Shown here piece after piece: positions 1 to 5,270 of a stretch of DNA of 10,654 nucleotides. Below the pieces are notes generated by a model. It saw nothing but the letters and a program-made list of their open reading frames with translations, did no database searches and was not told the origin of the DNA. A program made the translations under genes and the position numbers. The stretch covers positions 1-10,654 of the forward strand of contig CAZOPF010000152.1 in the NCBI GenBank assembly GCA_964581605.1. Reading direction: 5' to 3'. Source of the DNA: CAADGU01 sp964581605 (GTDB taxonomy: Bacteria > Chloroflexota > Anaerolineae > Promineifilales > Promineifilaceae). How positions within the stretch are numbered: the first letter of the stretch is position 1; every line of letters begins with the position of its first letter.

Positions 1-1
1 A

Positions 2-35
2 CCCGAGCAGCATTGTCGGATATCGGGCATTTTTT
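2..35 (+). terminator. Possible intrinsic terminator of an upstream gene
   Basis: CCCGA (2-6) can pair with TCGGG (23-27), and a run of six T follows at 30-35 after CA. The stem is only five pairs and the loop is long, so this is a weak terminator. The gene it would serve lies left of the window. The T run overlaps the start of the inverted repeat at 34. Confidence 0.3.
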
Positions 36-135
36 AGTGATCGTTTGCAAATAAGGTGGCGATTGGGTAATTAAGTAATTGAAGCGGCTAATTACCAAAT
101 TACTCAATTACATAATTACTGCACGGTTACTTAGT
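34..135. repeat. Inverted repeat copy A (about 100 bp, AT-rich, internally palindromic)
   Basis: This stretch is the reverse complement of 6456-6565. By eye the two copies differ at four substitutions, and copy B carries one extra 8-base unit. The centre is built from TAATT-containing 8-base units and folds on itself: GTAATTAAGTAATTG near 67-81 faces CAATTACATAATTAC near 105-119 with one mismatch. Both ends carry the same five bases, ACTAA when read on the - strand. No ORF lies inside. It sits upstream of the tuf leader and is probably an interspersed non-coding repeat. Confidence 0.85.
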
Positions 136-175
136 AATAGATTGAACAGGTTGGTTGTGTATCTTAAAGGAGCTT

Positions 176-226
176 ATGTCCTTAAATACACTGAGTTATC
201 TCAATATTCTCAAAGATAAGGATTAG
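176..226 (+). CDS. Candidate 16-codon leader peptide upstream of tuf
   Basis: ATG at 176 follows an AAAGGAG ribosome binding site (about 167-172) by three bases and opens a frame reading MSLNTLSYLNILKDKD that ends at TAG 224-226. The tuf ATG is six bases further on, and the tuf ribosome binding site AAGGA (218-222) lies inside the last codons of the small ORF. This geometry would suit translational coupling or leader control of tuf. Leucine occupies residues 3, 6, 9 and 12. The peptide matches nothing I recognise. The case rests only on the ribosome binding site, the frame and the position, and a chance ORF of this length is possible. Confidence 0.35.
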   Translation: MSLNTLSYLNILKDKD

Positions 227-232
227 TAAACG

Positions 233-1435
233 ATGGCAAAAGAGAAATTTGTACGGGGAAAACCCCACTGCAATATCGGGACAATCGGTCATGTGGATCA
301 TGGCAAAACAACCCTGACAGCGGCCATAACCAAAGCACTGTCACTCAAAGGGCTGGCTGATTTTTCGGCCTTCGACCAGATTGACAACGCCCCCGAAGAA
401 AAAGAACGGGGCATCACCATTGCCATCAGCCATGTGGAATACCAGACCGAACACCGGCACTACGCCCACGTGGACTGCCCCGGACACCGGGACTACATCA
501 AAAACATGATCACCGGGGCAGCACAGATGGACGGGGCGATCCTGGTCGTCTCCGCTCCCGATGGCCCCATGCCGCAGACACGGGAACACATTCTGCTGGC
601 GCGGCAGGTGGAAGTGCCAGCTATCGTCGTCTTCCTGAACAAAGTGGACATGATGGACGACGAAGAGCTGCTGGAACTGGTGGAGTTGGAACTGCGAGAA
701 CTGCTGGACGTGTATGAATTTCCTGGGGACGAAACCCCCATCGTGCGCGGTTCGGCGCTGGCAGCCCTGGAGTGCAGCAGCAACGACCCGAACGCCCCAG
801 AGTATGCCCCCATCTACGAACTGATGCGGGTGGTGGACGAGTATATTCCGCAGCCGGAGCGGGAGACGGACAAACCGTTCCTGATGCCGGTGGAAGATGT
901 GTTCAGCATCAAGGGGCGGGGCACCGTGGTGACTGGCCGTGTGGAGCGGGGCACCCTGCTGCCGATGAACGAAGTGGAGATTGTGGGGCTGGCGGCGGCG
1001 ACCCGGAAAGTGGTCGTGACCTCGATGGAGATGTTCCACAAGGTATTGGAGAAGGTGGAAGCAGGCGACAACGCGGGCTTGCTGCTGCGGGGTGTGACGC
1101 GGGAGGAGATTGAACGCGGGCAGGTGTTGGCCAAGCCGGGCAGCATCAAACCACACAAGAAGTTTGCCAGCGAGGTGTATGTGCTGCGCAAGGATGAAGG
1201 CGGGCGGCACAAGGCGTTTTTCCCTGGGTATCGGCCGCAGTTCTACATTCGGACGATGGATGTGACGGGCGAGATCACCTTGCCGGAGGGGGTGGAGATG
1301 GTGATGCCGGGTGACAATGTGAACATGAATGTGGAGTTGATCACCCCGGTGGCGTTGGAAGAAGGCAGCCGGTTTGCCATTCGGGAAGGTGGCCTGACCG
1401 TTGGCGCTGGTGTGATTACCAAAATTTTGGATTAA
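233..1435 (+). CDS. tuf: Elongation factor Tu (EF-Tu)
   Basis: EF-Tu is the GTPase that carries aminoacyl-tRNA to the ribosomal A site in the cytoplasm. The 400-residue product is full length for the family. The GTP-binding motifs are all present: GHVDHGKT (19-26), switch I ending in ERGITI (58-63), DCPGH (81-85), NKVD (136-139) and SAL near 174. Domains 2 and 3 follow, with the recognisable QFYIRTMDVTG segment. The start at 233 is fixed by MAKEKFVRGKPH and by AAGGA ten bases upstream. The gene precedes tRNA-Trp and secE, a common bacterial order. Codon choice shifts inside the gene: TTG is 1 of 22 leucine codons before about position 1040 and 7 of 11 after it. Whether a second tuf copy exists cannot be seen here. 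Confidence 0.98.
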   Translation: MAKEKFVRGKPHCNIGTIGHVDHGKTTLTAAITKALSLKGLADFSAFDQIDNAPEEKERGITIAISHVEYQTEHRHYAHVDCPGHRDYIKNMITGAAQMDGAILVVSAPDGPMPQTREHILLARQVEVPAIVVFLNKVDMMDDEELLELVELELRELLDVYEFPGDETPIVRGSALAALECSSNDPNAPEYAPIYELMRVVDEYIPQPERETDKPFLMPVEDVFSIKGRGTVVTGRVERGTLLPMNEVEIVGLAAATRKVVVTSMEMFHKVLEKVEAGDNAGLLLRGVTREEIERGQVLAKPGSIKPHKKFASEVYVLRKDEGGRHKAFFPGYRPQFYIRTMDVTGEITLPEGVEMVMPGDNVNMNVELITPVALEEGSRFAIREGGLTVGAGVITKILD

Positions 1436-1443
1436 GATGGTTA

Positions 1444-1487
1444 AAGTAATTGGGTAATTGAGTAATTACAAAATTACTCAATTACTT
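1444..1487. repeat. TAATT-type repeat forming a perfect 14-bp hairpin
   Basis: GTAATTGAGTAATT (1454-1467) is exactly complementary to AATTACTCAATTAC (1472-1485) across a four-base loop, and TTCTTGT follows. The same 8-base TAATT unit builds the inverted repeats at 34-135 and 6456-6565, so this is a shortened relative of that element. It lies between the tuf stop and tRNA-Trp. The AT-only stem and short T tract could cause weak termination or mark an RNA processing site, but I infer no definite role. Confidence 0.75.
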
Positions 1488-1492
1488 CTTGT

Positions 1493-1565
<73 letters not shown>

Positions 1566-1574
1566 TAACTGAAA

Positions 1575-1611
1575 ACGCCTCCAGAAACATCGTTTTTACT
1601 TCTGGAGGCGT
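1575..1611 (+). other. Strong hairpin between tRNA-Trp and secE
   Basis: ACGCCTCCAGAA (1575-1586) pairs perfectly with TTCTGGAGGCGT (1600-1611) around a 13-base loop that contains TTTTT. No T tract follows the 3' arm, so it is not a standard intrinsic terminator in the + direction. It begins ten bases after the tRNA 3' end and could mark an RNase processing point or a partial transcription barrier before secE. Those roles are inference. Confidence 0.6.
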
Positions 1612-1629
1612 CAATATGAGGGTTTTACT

Positions 1630-1845
1630 GTGACAGAAAAAACGGCAAATCAGCCTAATCTGGTGGTGAAATACTTTCGTGAGGTACGTGGTGAGCTAAG
1701 AAAAGTAACCTGGCCTACCCGAACCGAATCACGCCGTTTAACGACGATTGTGGTAGCTGTATCATTGGCTTTTGCAGTGTTCCTGTGGCTTTGGGACACA
1801 CTGTTTTCACGCCTGGTACAGTTGCTGATTGACCAGTTTGTATAG
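1630..1845 (+). CDS. secE: Preprotein translocase subunit SecE
   Basis: SecE is the small clamp subunit of the SecYEG channel in the cytoplasmic membrane. The 71-residue product has the single-membrane-span form of the family. A short charged N-terminus leads to the hallmark KVTWPTR (25-31), then a hydrophobic segment at roughly 38-67 provides the membrane helix. There is no N-terminal signal peptide, as expected. The GTG start at 1630 is preferred because GAGGG (1618-1622) lies seven bases upstream and the N-terminus is complete; the ATG at 1616 is out of frame. The nusG start follows the secE stop by 14 bases, the usual secE-nusG pairing. rpmG (L33), often found just before secE, is not here. 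Confidence 0.95.
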   Translation: MTEKTANQPNLVVKYFREVRGELRKVTWPTRTESRRLTTIVVAVSLAFAVFLWLWDTLFSRLVQLLIDQFV

Positions 1846-1859
1846 TCTGGAGCTTTCAG

Positions 1860-2495
1860 GTGCATGTGGACAAGACGATGAGTAACGAGAAGAAAGAGAA
1901 GGGCAGCCCGTTGAGTGTGGATGATGCTCCCTTGTCAGATCCTTTGAATACCGATGGCGCGATTAGCGTTGACGGCCGTGCCTGGTACGTGGTGCATTGT
2001 TATTCTGGCTATGAAAACAAAGTCCGCCATAGCATTGAACAGCGCATTGAAACCATGGGTATGCAAGACAAAATCTTTGATGTCGTTGTCCCCACCGAAG
2101 AAGAGATTGAAATCAAAGAAGGCAAGCGGCGTACTGTTGAGCGTCGCGTCTTTCCTGGCTACATTTTGGTGCAGATGATCCTGAATGATGATTCCTGGTA
2201 CGTGGTGCGTAACACACCGGGCGTCACTGGCTTTGTGGGCATGGGCAATGACCCCACCCCGCTGCGACCGGACGAAGTTGCCAAAATTATGAACCGGATG
2301 GAAGCGGAAGCGCCCAAAGTGAAATTTGATTTCCAATTGGGGGAAAAAGTGCGCATTGGTACCGGGCCTTTTGCCGATTTTATTGGTACAGTGGCTGAAA
2401 TTGACGCCGACAAAGCCAAAGTGCGCGTGATGGTTTCCTTCTTCGGCCGTGAAACCCCCGTCGAACTTGATTTCCTGCACGTAGAAAAGGTCTAA
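1860..2495 (+). CDS. nusG: Transcription termination/antitermination factor NusG
   Basis: NusG binds the RNA polymerase clamp, affects pausing and Rho-dependent termination, and links transcription to translation. An NGN domain runs from about residue 41 (AWYVVHCYSGYENKV) through RVFPGYILVQM and the NTPGVTGFVG segment to about 140. A KOW domain follows at about 159-187 (GEKVRIGTGPFADFIG), and the protein ends in VELDFLHVEKV. About 38 acidic, low-complexity residues precede the NGN domain, longer than in E. coli NusG. GTG at 1860 is chosen because GGAG (1849-1852) lies seven bases upstream. GTG 1866 and ATG 1878 are in-frame alternatives that would shorten the tail by 2 or 6 residues. It lies directly after secE and is likely transcribed with it. 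Confidence 0.96.
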   Translation: MHVDKTMSNEKKEKGSPLSVDDAPLSDPLNTDGAISVDGRAWYVVHCYSGYENKVRHSIEQRIETMGMQDKIFDVVVPTEEEIEIKEGKRRTVERRVFPGYILVQMILNDDSWYVVRNTPGVTGFVGMGNDPTPLRPDEVAKIMNRMEAEAPKVKFDFQLGEKVRIGTGPFADFIGTVAEIDADKAKVRVMVSFFGRETPVELDFLHVEKV

Positions 2496-2507
2496 AAACA
2501 AACACGG

Positions 2508-2533
2508 AGCTTAACTTTTTAAAAAGTTGAGCT
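2508..2533 (+). other. Near-perfect palindrome in the nusG-rplK spacer
   Basis: AGCTTAACTTTTT (2508-2520) faces AAAAAGTTGAGCT (2521-2533), giving 13 pairs with one T-G pair and no fixed loop. It lies 12 bases after the nusG stop. It could be a weak terminator or processing hairpin separating secE-nusG from the ribosomal protein genes. Downstream, CTGGAGGA occurs twice (about 2541-2548 and 2572-2579); the second copy contains the rplK ribosome binding site. Confidence 0.5.
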
Positions 2534-2582
2534 TCTCAATCTGGAGGAGCCTTAACCGGCGTTTGTACTCCCTGGAGGATGT

Positions 2583-3008
2583 ATGGCAAAAAAAATTAAA
2601 GCAGTAGTAAAAATCCAAATTCAAGGCGGCAAGGCTAACCCCGCGCCGCCGGTTGGTACGGCGCTCGGCCCACAGGGCATTAACCTGATGCAGTTCTGCA
2701 AGGAGTACAATGCCCGTACCGCCAATCAGGTGGGGCAAATTGTGCCCGTGGAAGTAACGGTTTTTCAAGATGGGAGTTTTACTTTTGTCTTGAAGACGCC
2801 GCCGGCCGCTGATCTGCTCAAACGAGCAGCGGGGGTGAAGAGTGGTTCGGCCGTACCCAATCGTGACAAGGTGGGCAAAATCAGCCAGGCGCAACTGCGC
2901 GAGATTGCCGAAATCAAGATGAAGGATTTGAACGCCCGTGATATTGATAGCGCGATGCACATCATCGCGGGCACGGCCAGAAGCATGGGCTTGACTGTCG
3001 AAGCATAA
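2583..3008 (+). CDS. rplK: Large ribosomal subunit protein L11 (uL11)
   Basis: L11 forms the base of the ribosomal GTPase-associated centre, binding 23S rRNA next to L10 and L7/L12. At 141 residues it is the usual length. The N-terminal domain begins with the family pattern IKAVVKIQIQGGKANPAPPVG and continues through ALGPQGINLMQFCKEYNA. The C-terminal RNA-binding domain shows KTPPAADLLKRAAG, then GKISQAQLREIAEIKMKDLNA, and ends with IIAGTARSMGLTVEA. The ATG at 2583 follows GGAGG (2574-2578) by four bases. rplA follows after 88 bases, as in the conserved L11-L1 operon. Confidence 0.98.
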   Translation: MAKKIKAVVKIQIQGGKANPAPPVGTALGPQGINLMQFCKEYNARTANQVGQIVPVEVTVFQDGSFTFVLKTPPAADLLKRAAGVKSGSAVPNRDKVGKISQAQLREIAEIKMKDLNARDIDSAMHIIAGTARSMGLTVEA

Positions 3009-3055
3009 TTGAGGTGATTTAGGTGGCGTGGTGTGAACACCGGCCACAGGTAATA

Positions 3056-3085
3056 GTGGGAGAACAGTTTGTTCGTTAGCACCAC
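3056..3085 (+). promoter_or_regulatory. Candidate L1-binding operator RNA before rplA
   Basis: GTGG (3056-3059) pairs with CCAC (3082-3085), and GAAC (3062-3065) pairs with GTTC (3071-3074). An asymmetric internal loop separates them, GA on the left and GTTAGCA on the right, and the AAGGAG of rplA starts one base after the stem. The GTGGGAG strand resembles the L1 site in 23S rRNA, and L1 is known to repress its own operon by binding an mRNA copy of that site. Seeing the motif here fits autoregulation. The assignment rests on remembered motif similarity, not on a model search. Confidence 0.45.
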
Positions 3086-3096
3086 AAGGAGTGATG

Positions 3097-3798
3097 ATGG
3101 CAAAACAAGGTAAGAAATACTTACAAGCGGCCGAAAAGGTAGATCGCAATAAGTTTTACACAAAGGCAGAAGCGATCCAGCTGATTAAAGAGACCGCCTA
3201 TACAAAATTTGATCCAACGGTGGAAGTGCATATGCGTCTGGGAGTTGACCCCCGCCATGCCGACCAACAAATTCGGGAAGTGGTGAACTTGCCACATGGC
3301 CTGGGCAAAACGGTTCGTGTGCTTGTATTTGCTGAGGGGGAAGATGCTCAGGTTGCTCAAGAAGCGGGGGCGGATATTGTGGCCGATGATGAAGTGATCA
3401 AGAAGATTCAGGATGGCTGGACTGATTTTGATGTGGCGATTGCTGTACCGGCGATGATGGGTAAAGTCGGCCGTTTGGGGCGTGTGTTGGGGCCGCGTGG
3501 GCTGATGCCCAATCCCCGTGCCGGTACCGTGGCGCCGGCCAATGCGCTGCCGCAGCTTATTCAAGAAGCAAAAGCGGGGCGTGTGGAGTTCCGGGTAGAC
3601 CGGACGGCGAATATCCATGTGCCTATTGGCAAAGCCAGCTTTAGCCAGGAACAACTGGTTGACAATTTGAATTTTCTCATTGAAGTAGTGAAGAAGGCCC
3701 GGCCGGCGGCCGTCAAAGGGGCTTATGTGAAGCGTATGACCCTGGCAAACACGATGGGCCCTGGCATCCGGGTAGATGTGACGGAAGCCCTATCGTAA
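3097..3798 (+). CDS. rplA: Large ribosomal subunit protein L1 (uL1)
   Basis: L1 forms the mobile stalk at the ribosomal E site that helps release deacylated tRNA, and in bacteria it also represses its own operon. From ATG 3097 the product is 233 residues, the normal length. Recognisable segments include TVEVHMRLGVDPRHADQQIR, PHGLGKTVRVLVFAEG, the LGRVLGPRGLMPNPRAGTV signature, and a C-terminus with RPAAVKGAYVKRMTLANTMGPG. Three start codons sit in a row (GTG 3091, ATG 3094, ATG 3097). The last is chosen because AAGGAG (3086-3091) lies five bases upstream of it and MAKQGKK is the usual N-terminus. A candidate L1 operator ends just before the ribosome binding site. Confidence 0.97.
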   Translation: MAKQGKKYLQAAEKVDRNKFYTKAEAIQLIKETAYTKFDPTVEVHMRLGVDPRHADQQIREVVNLPHGLGKTVRVLVFAEGEDAQVAQEAGADIVADDEVIKKIQDGWTDFDVAIAVPAMMGKVGRLGRVLGPRGLMPNPRAGTVAPANALPQLIQEAKAGRVEFRVDRTANIHVPIGKASFSQEQLVDNLNFLIEVVKKARPAAVKGAYVKRMTLANTMGPGIRVDVTEALS

Positions 3799-3801
3799 AT
3801 T

Positions 3802-3831
3802 GCAGGGGCGACCACACGGGTTCACCCCTAC
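3802..3831. repeat. Imperfect GGGGCGACC-type palindrome after rplA
   Basis: GCAGGGGCGACC (3802-3813) faces GGGTTCACCCCTAC (3818-3831) and can fold with a few wobble or mismatched pairs. It starts three bases after the rplA stop and has no T tract. Similar AGGGGCGAC palindromes are common dispersed intergenic repeats in several bacterial phyla. It may slow or process the transcript between the L11-L1 and L10-L7/L12 parts, but that is inference. Confidence 0.4.
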
Positions 3832-3834
3832 TGA

Positions 3835-3860
3835 TTGACAACTGCATATTTTGTTTAACT
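3835..3860 (+). promoter_or_regulatory. Possible promoter for the rplJ-rplL transcript
   Basis: A consensus -35 element TTGACA is at 3835-3840. The best -10 candidates, TTAACT (3855-3860) or overlapping hexamers, leave a short spacer of about 14-15 bases, so the match is incomplete. A promoter here would start transcription just before the L10 leader, matching the separate L10 promoter known in other bacteria. Confidence 0.3.
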
Positions 3861-3876
3861 GCGAAGATTATCTTCA

Positions 3877-3926
3877 CTGAAGACAGCTGGTTACACACGT
3901 ATTAAATTCGCCAGCCGAGGTGTGGA
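3877..3926 (+). promoter_or_regulatory. Ribosomal protein L10 leader RNA (L10-binding element)
   Basis: The conserved signature of the bacterial L10 leader is readable: GAAGACAGCTGG (3879-3890), a variable arm, then CCAGCCGAGGTGTGG (3911-3925). GCTGG (3886-3890) pairs with CCAGC (3911-3915). The arrangement closely parallels the B. subtilis rplJ leader, where the L10-L7/L12 complex binds this kink-turn-like RNA and lowers expression of its own genes. It lies about 160 bases before rplJ and directly upstream of an intrinsic terminator, so feedback probably acts through attenuation. Confidence 0.88.
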
Positions 3927-3983
3927 TTCAATTCAAAGTGATGGATGAGTAGACTTTTGGAGTCTGGTTCTATTGCCTGTTTG

Positions 3984-4015
3984 AATCCTCATGCCGGTTG
4001 GTATGAGGATTTTTT
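3984..4015 (+). terminator. Intrinsic attenuator in the rplJ leader
   Basis: AATCCTCAT (3984-3992) pairs perfectly with ATGAGGATT (4003-4011) around a ten-base loop, and a T run occupies 4010-4015. It stands between the L10-binding element and rplJ, so it would stop transcription before the genes unless antiterminated. ATGAG at 3945-3949 could compete for CTCAT in the 5' arm, a possible but short antiterminator. L10 binding upstream would then favour termination, as in Firmicutes. Confidence 0.85.
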
Positions 4016-4025
4016 GTTTCTGAAG

Positions 4026-4082
4026 GTGGCCCGGTTGAAAACCGGCTACAACAACATAACCGATTTCACCAAAAGGAGGTGA
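4026..4082 (+). promoter_or_regulatory. Hairpins immediately upstream of rplJ, one touching the ribosome binding site
   Basis: CCGGTT (4031-4036) pairs with AACCGG (4040-4045) around GAA, extended by four flanking pairs with one bulged C. Nearer the gene, TCACC (4066-4070) can pair with GGTGA (4078-4082), partly covering the very strong ribosome binding site AAGGAGGTGA (4073-4082). These could tune rplJ translation. The second stem is only five pairs. Confidence 0.4.
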
Positions 4083-4088
4083 CAAACA

Positions 4089-4640
4089 ATGGCTATTTCA
4101 CGCAAGCGAAAGGAAGAATTGGTAGCTCTTTACGGAGAGCTTCTGCAAAAGAGCGATGCGATTTTTCTGGCAGAATATGGCGGCATGAGCGTAAAAACGA
4201 TGGAAGAGCTACGTATCGAAGTTGATAAGGTTGATGGCGCTTTCCATGTGACCAAAAACACGCTGCTGCATCATATTCTGGAAGAATCTCAGATTGACGT
4301 GCCGGCAGGCGTATTGCAAGGTCAGATTGCGACCGGGTTTGCCTTGAAGGAAGCGCCGGCTCTGGCAAAGACGCTGGTTGACTTTGCCAGCAAGCAAGAG
4401 CACATGAAAATTAAGGGCGGTTTTCTGGGCACACGCTATCTGACGGCGGCCGATGTGGAGATGTTGGCAAAATTGCCTTCGTTGGATCAGTTGCGGGCGC
4501 AGTTGTTGGGTCTTATCAGCGCCCCCGCCCAAAATGTAGTAGGGGCTGTGGCTGGCGGGGTGCGCCAGATCGTAAACGTTCTGGATGCCTATGCCAAAAA
4601 TGAAAGCAGTAGTAGTGAAGCGGCCGAAGCTGCTTCGTGA
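4089..4640 (+). CDS. rplJ: Large ribosomal subunit protein L10 (uL10)
   Basis: L10 anchors the L7/L12 dimers to the L11-binding region of 23S rRNA to form the ribosomal stalk. The 183-residue product is slightly longer than the E. coli protein. The RNA-binding N-terminal domain carries the typical KSDAIFLAEYGGMSVKTMEELR and a FHVTKNTLLHHIL segment. The C-terminal helix (about 150-172, VAGGVRQIVNVLDAYAKNES) is the L7/L12 docking helix, and a Ser/Ala/Glu tail follows. ATG 4089 follows a near-perfect AAGGAGGTGA by six bases. The leader carries an L10-binding RNA and an attenuator, so expression is likely feedback controlled with rplL. Confidence 0.97.
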   Translation: MAISRKRKEELVALYGELLQKSDAIFLAEYGGMSVKTMEELRIEVDKVDGAFHVTKNTLLHHILEESQIDVPAGVLQGQIATGFALKEAPALAKTLVDFASKQEHMKIKGGFLGTRYLTAADVEMLAKLPSLDQLRAQLLGLISAPAQNVVGAVAGGVRQIVNVLDAYAKNESSSSEAAEAAS

Positions 4641-4679
4641 GCGATTGGGAGATTAGGAGACCGGGAGATTTGTCCTCCG
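4641..4679. repeat. Short period-8 array (GATTGGGA-type) between rplJ and rplL
   Basis: From 4643 the sequence reads in 8-base units GATTGGGA, GATTAGGA, GACCGGGA, GATTTGTC, with CCGG at 4671 and 4678 able to pair. It starts directly after the rplJ stop. It has the same architecture as the TAATT and TGGCAGG arrays in this window but a different unit. The rest of the spacer up to 4736 shows nothing further apart from the rplL ribosome binding site. Confidence 0.5.
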
Positions 4680-4751
4680 GCTTCTTGATTTCAGTAATGA
4701 ATTTTGTTTTGTGAATAGACTATCAATTACAGAATTGGAGGTTTTTGAAAA

Positions 4752-5141
4752 ATGGCTGATTTAGCAAAAATTGTGGATGAATTGAGCAGCTTGACTTTAT
4801 TGGAGGCTGCTGAGTTGACGAAGATGTTGGAAGAAAAGTGGGGTGTGAGCGCGGCCGCACCGATGGCGATGGCGATGCCCGGTATGATGACGGGTGGCCC
4901 GGTGGCTCCGGCCGAAGAGGTTGAGGAACAGACCGAGTTTAACGTCATTCTGAAGGATGTTGGCCCGAAGAAAATCAACGTCATCAAAGAGGTGCGTGCT
5001 TTGACTGGTTTGGGCCTGAAAGAAGCGAAAGACCTGGTGGAAACGGCCGGAGCGACCGTGATGGAAGCTGTGACCAAAGAAGCAGCCGCCGAAGCCAAAG
5101 CCAAACTGGAAGAAGCTGGCGCGGTTGTGGAAGTGAAGTAA
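4752..5141 (+). CDS. rplL: Large ribosomal subunit protein L7/L12 (bL12)
   Basis: L7/L12 is the flexible stalk protein that recruits and activates translational GTPases such as EF-Tu and EF-G. The 129-residue product has the expected three parts. The N-terminal dimerisation helices include KIVDELSSLTLLEAAELTKM. A hinge rich in Ala, Met, Gly and Pro lies at about residues 34-57. The C-terminal domain carries the conserved KINVIKEVRALTGLGLKEAK and ends EEAGAVVEVK. The hinge is methionine-rich, a minor peculiarity. ATG 4752 follows GGAGG (4737-4741) by ten bases. A strong terminator follows within 110 bases, so rplL closes the transcript and rpoB does not follow it here. Confidence 0.98.
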   Translation: MADLAKIVDELSSLTLLEAAELTKMLEEKWGVSAAAPMAMAMPGMMTGGPVAPAEEVEEQTEFNVILKDVGPKKINVIKEVRALTGLGLKEAKDLVETAGATVMEAVTKEAAAEAKAKLEEAGAVVEVK

Positions 5142-5149
5142 GCAATTAG

Positions 5150-5191
5150 TGGCAGGTGGCAGGTGGCAGGTGGCAGGTGGCAGGTGGCAAG
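5150..5191. repeat. Tandem array of six 7-base units (TGGCAGG)
   Basis: Five exact TGGCAGG units (5150-5184) are followed by TGGCAAG (5185-5191) and then the diverged TAACCTG. It lies nine bases after the rplL stop and before the terminator at 5227. There are no spacers, so it is not a CRISPR. Such arrays change copy number easily by slippage. On the reverse strand it reads as repeated Cys-His-Leu-Pro-Pro in an ORF that is only a shadow. Confidence 0.95.
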
Positions 5192-5226
5192 TAACCTGCA
5201 ATGTGCCATTGGGCTATATTGATATG

Positions 5227-5255
5227 GGCTGGTCGAGTTTTGACCAGCCTTTTTT
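5227..5255 (+). terminator. Intrinsic terminator after rplL
   Basis: GGCTGGTC (5227-5234) pairs perfectly with GACCAGCC (5242-5249) around GAGTTTT, and TTTTTT follows at 5250-5255. This is a canonical Rho-independent terminator and marks the end of the ribosomal protein transcript. The next gene, maf, starts 15 bases later, so it depends on readthrough or on a promoter within this short space. Confidence 0.93.
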
Positions 5256-5270
5256 GTTGGAGTGGGGTGT

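Noticed and set aside
142..170. TTGAAC at 142 as the -35 of a tuf promoter
   Set aside because: No acceptable -10 hexamer occurs at a 15-19 base spacing, so I do not call a promoter here.
341..1210. 289-codon - strand ORF opposite tuf
   Set aside because: Shadow of EF-Tu, rich in His, Phe and Gln from reversed codons; no recognisable domain.
1575..1611. Hairpin after tRNA-Trp as an intrinsic terminator
   Set aside because: The stem is strong but no T run follows the 3' arm; the only T run is in the loop.
5150..5191. Tandem TGGCAGG array considered as a CRISPR
   Set aside because: Units are 7 bases and directly abutting, with no spacers or leader and no cas genes.
4727..5209. - strand ORF starting with repeated Cys-His-Leu-Pro-Pro
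   Set aside because: The start is the reverse reading of the TGGCAGG array and the rest is antisense to rplL. This is a known kind of false gene call over such repeats.
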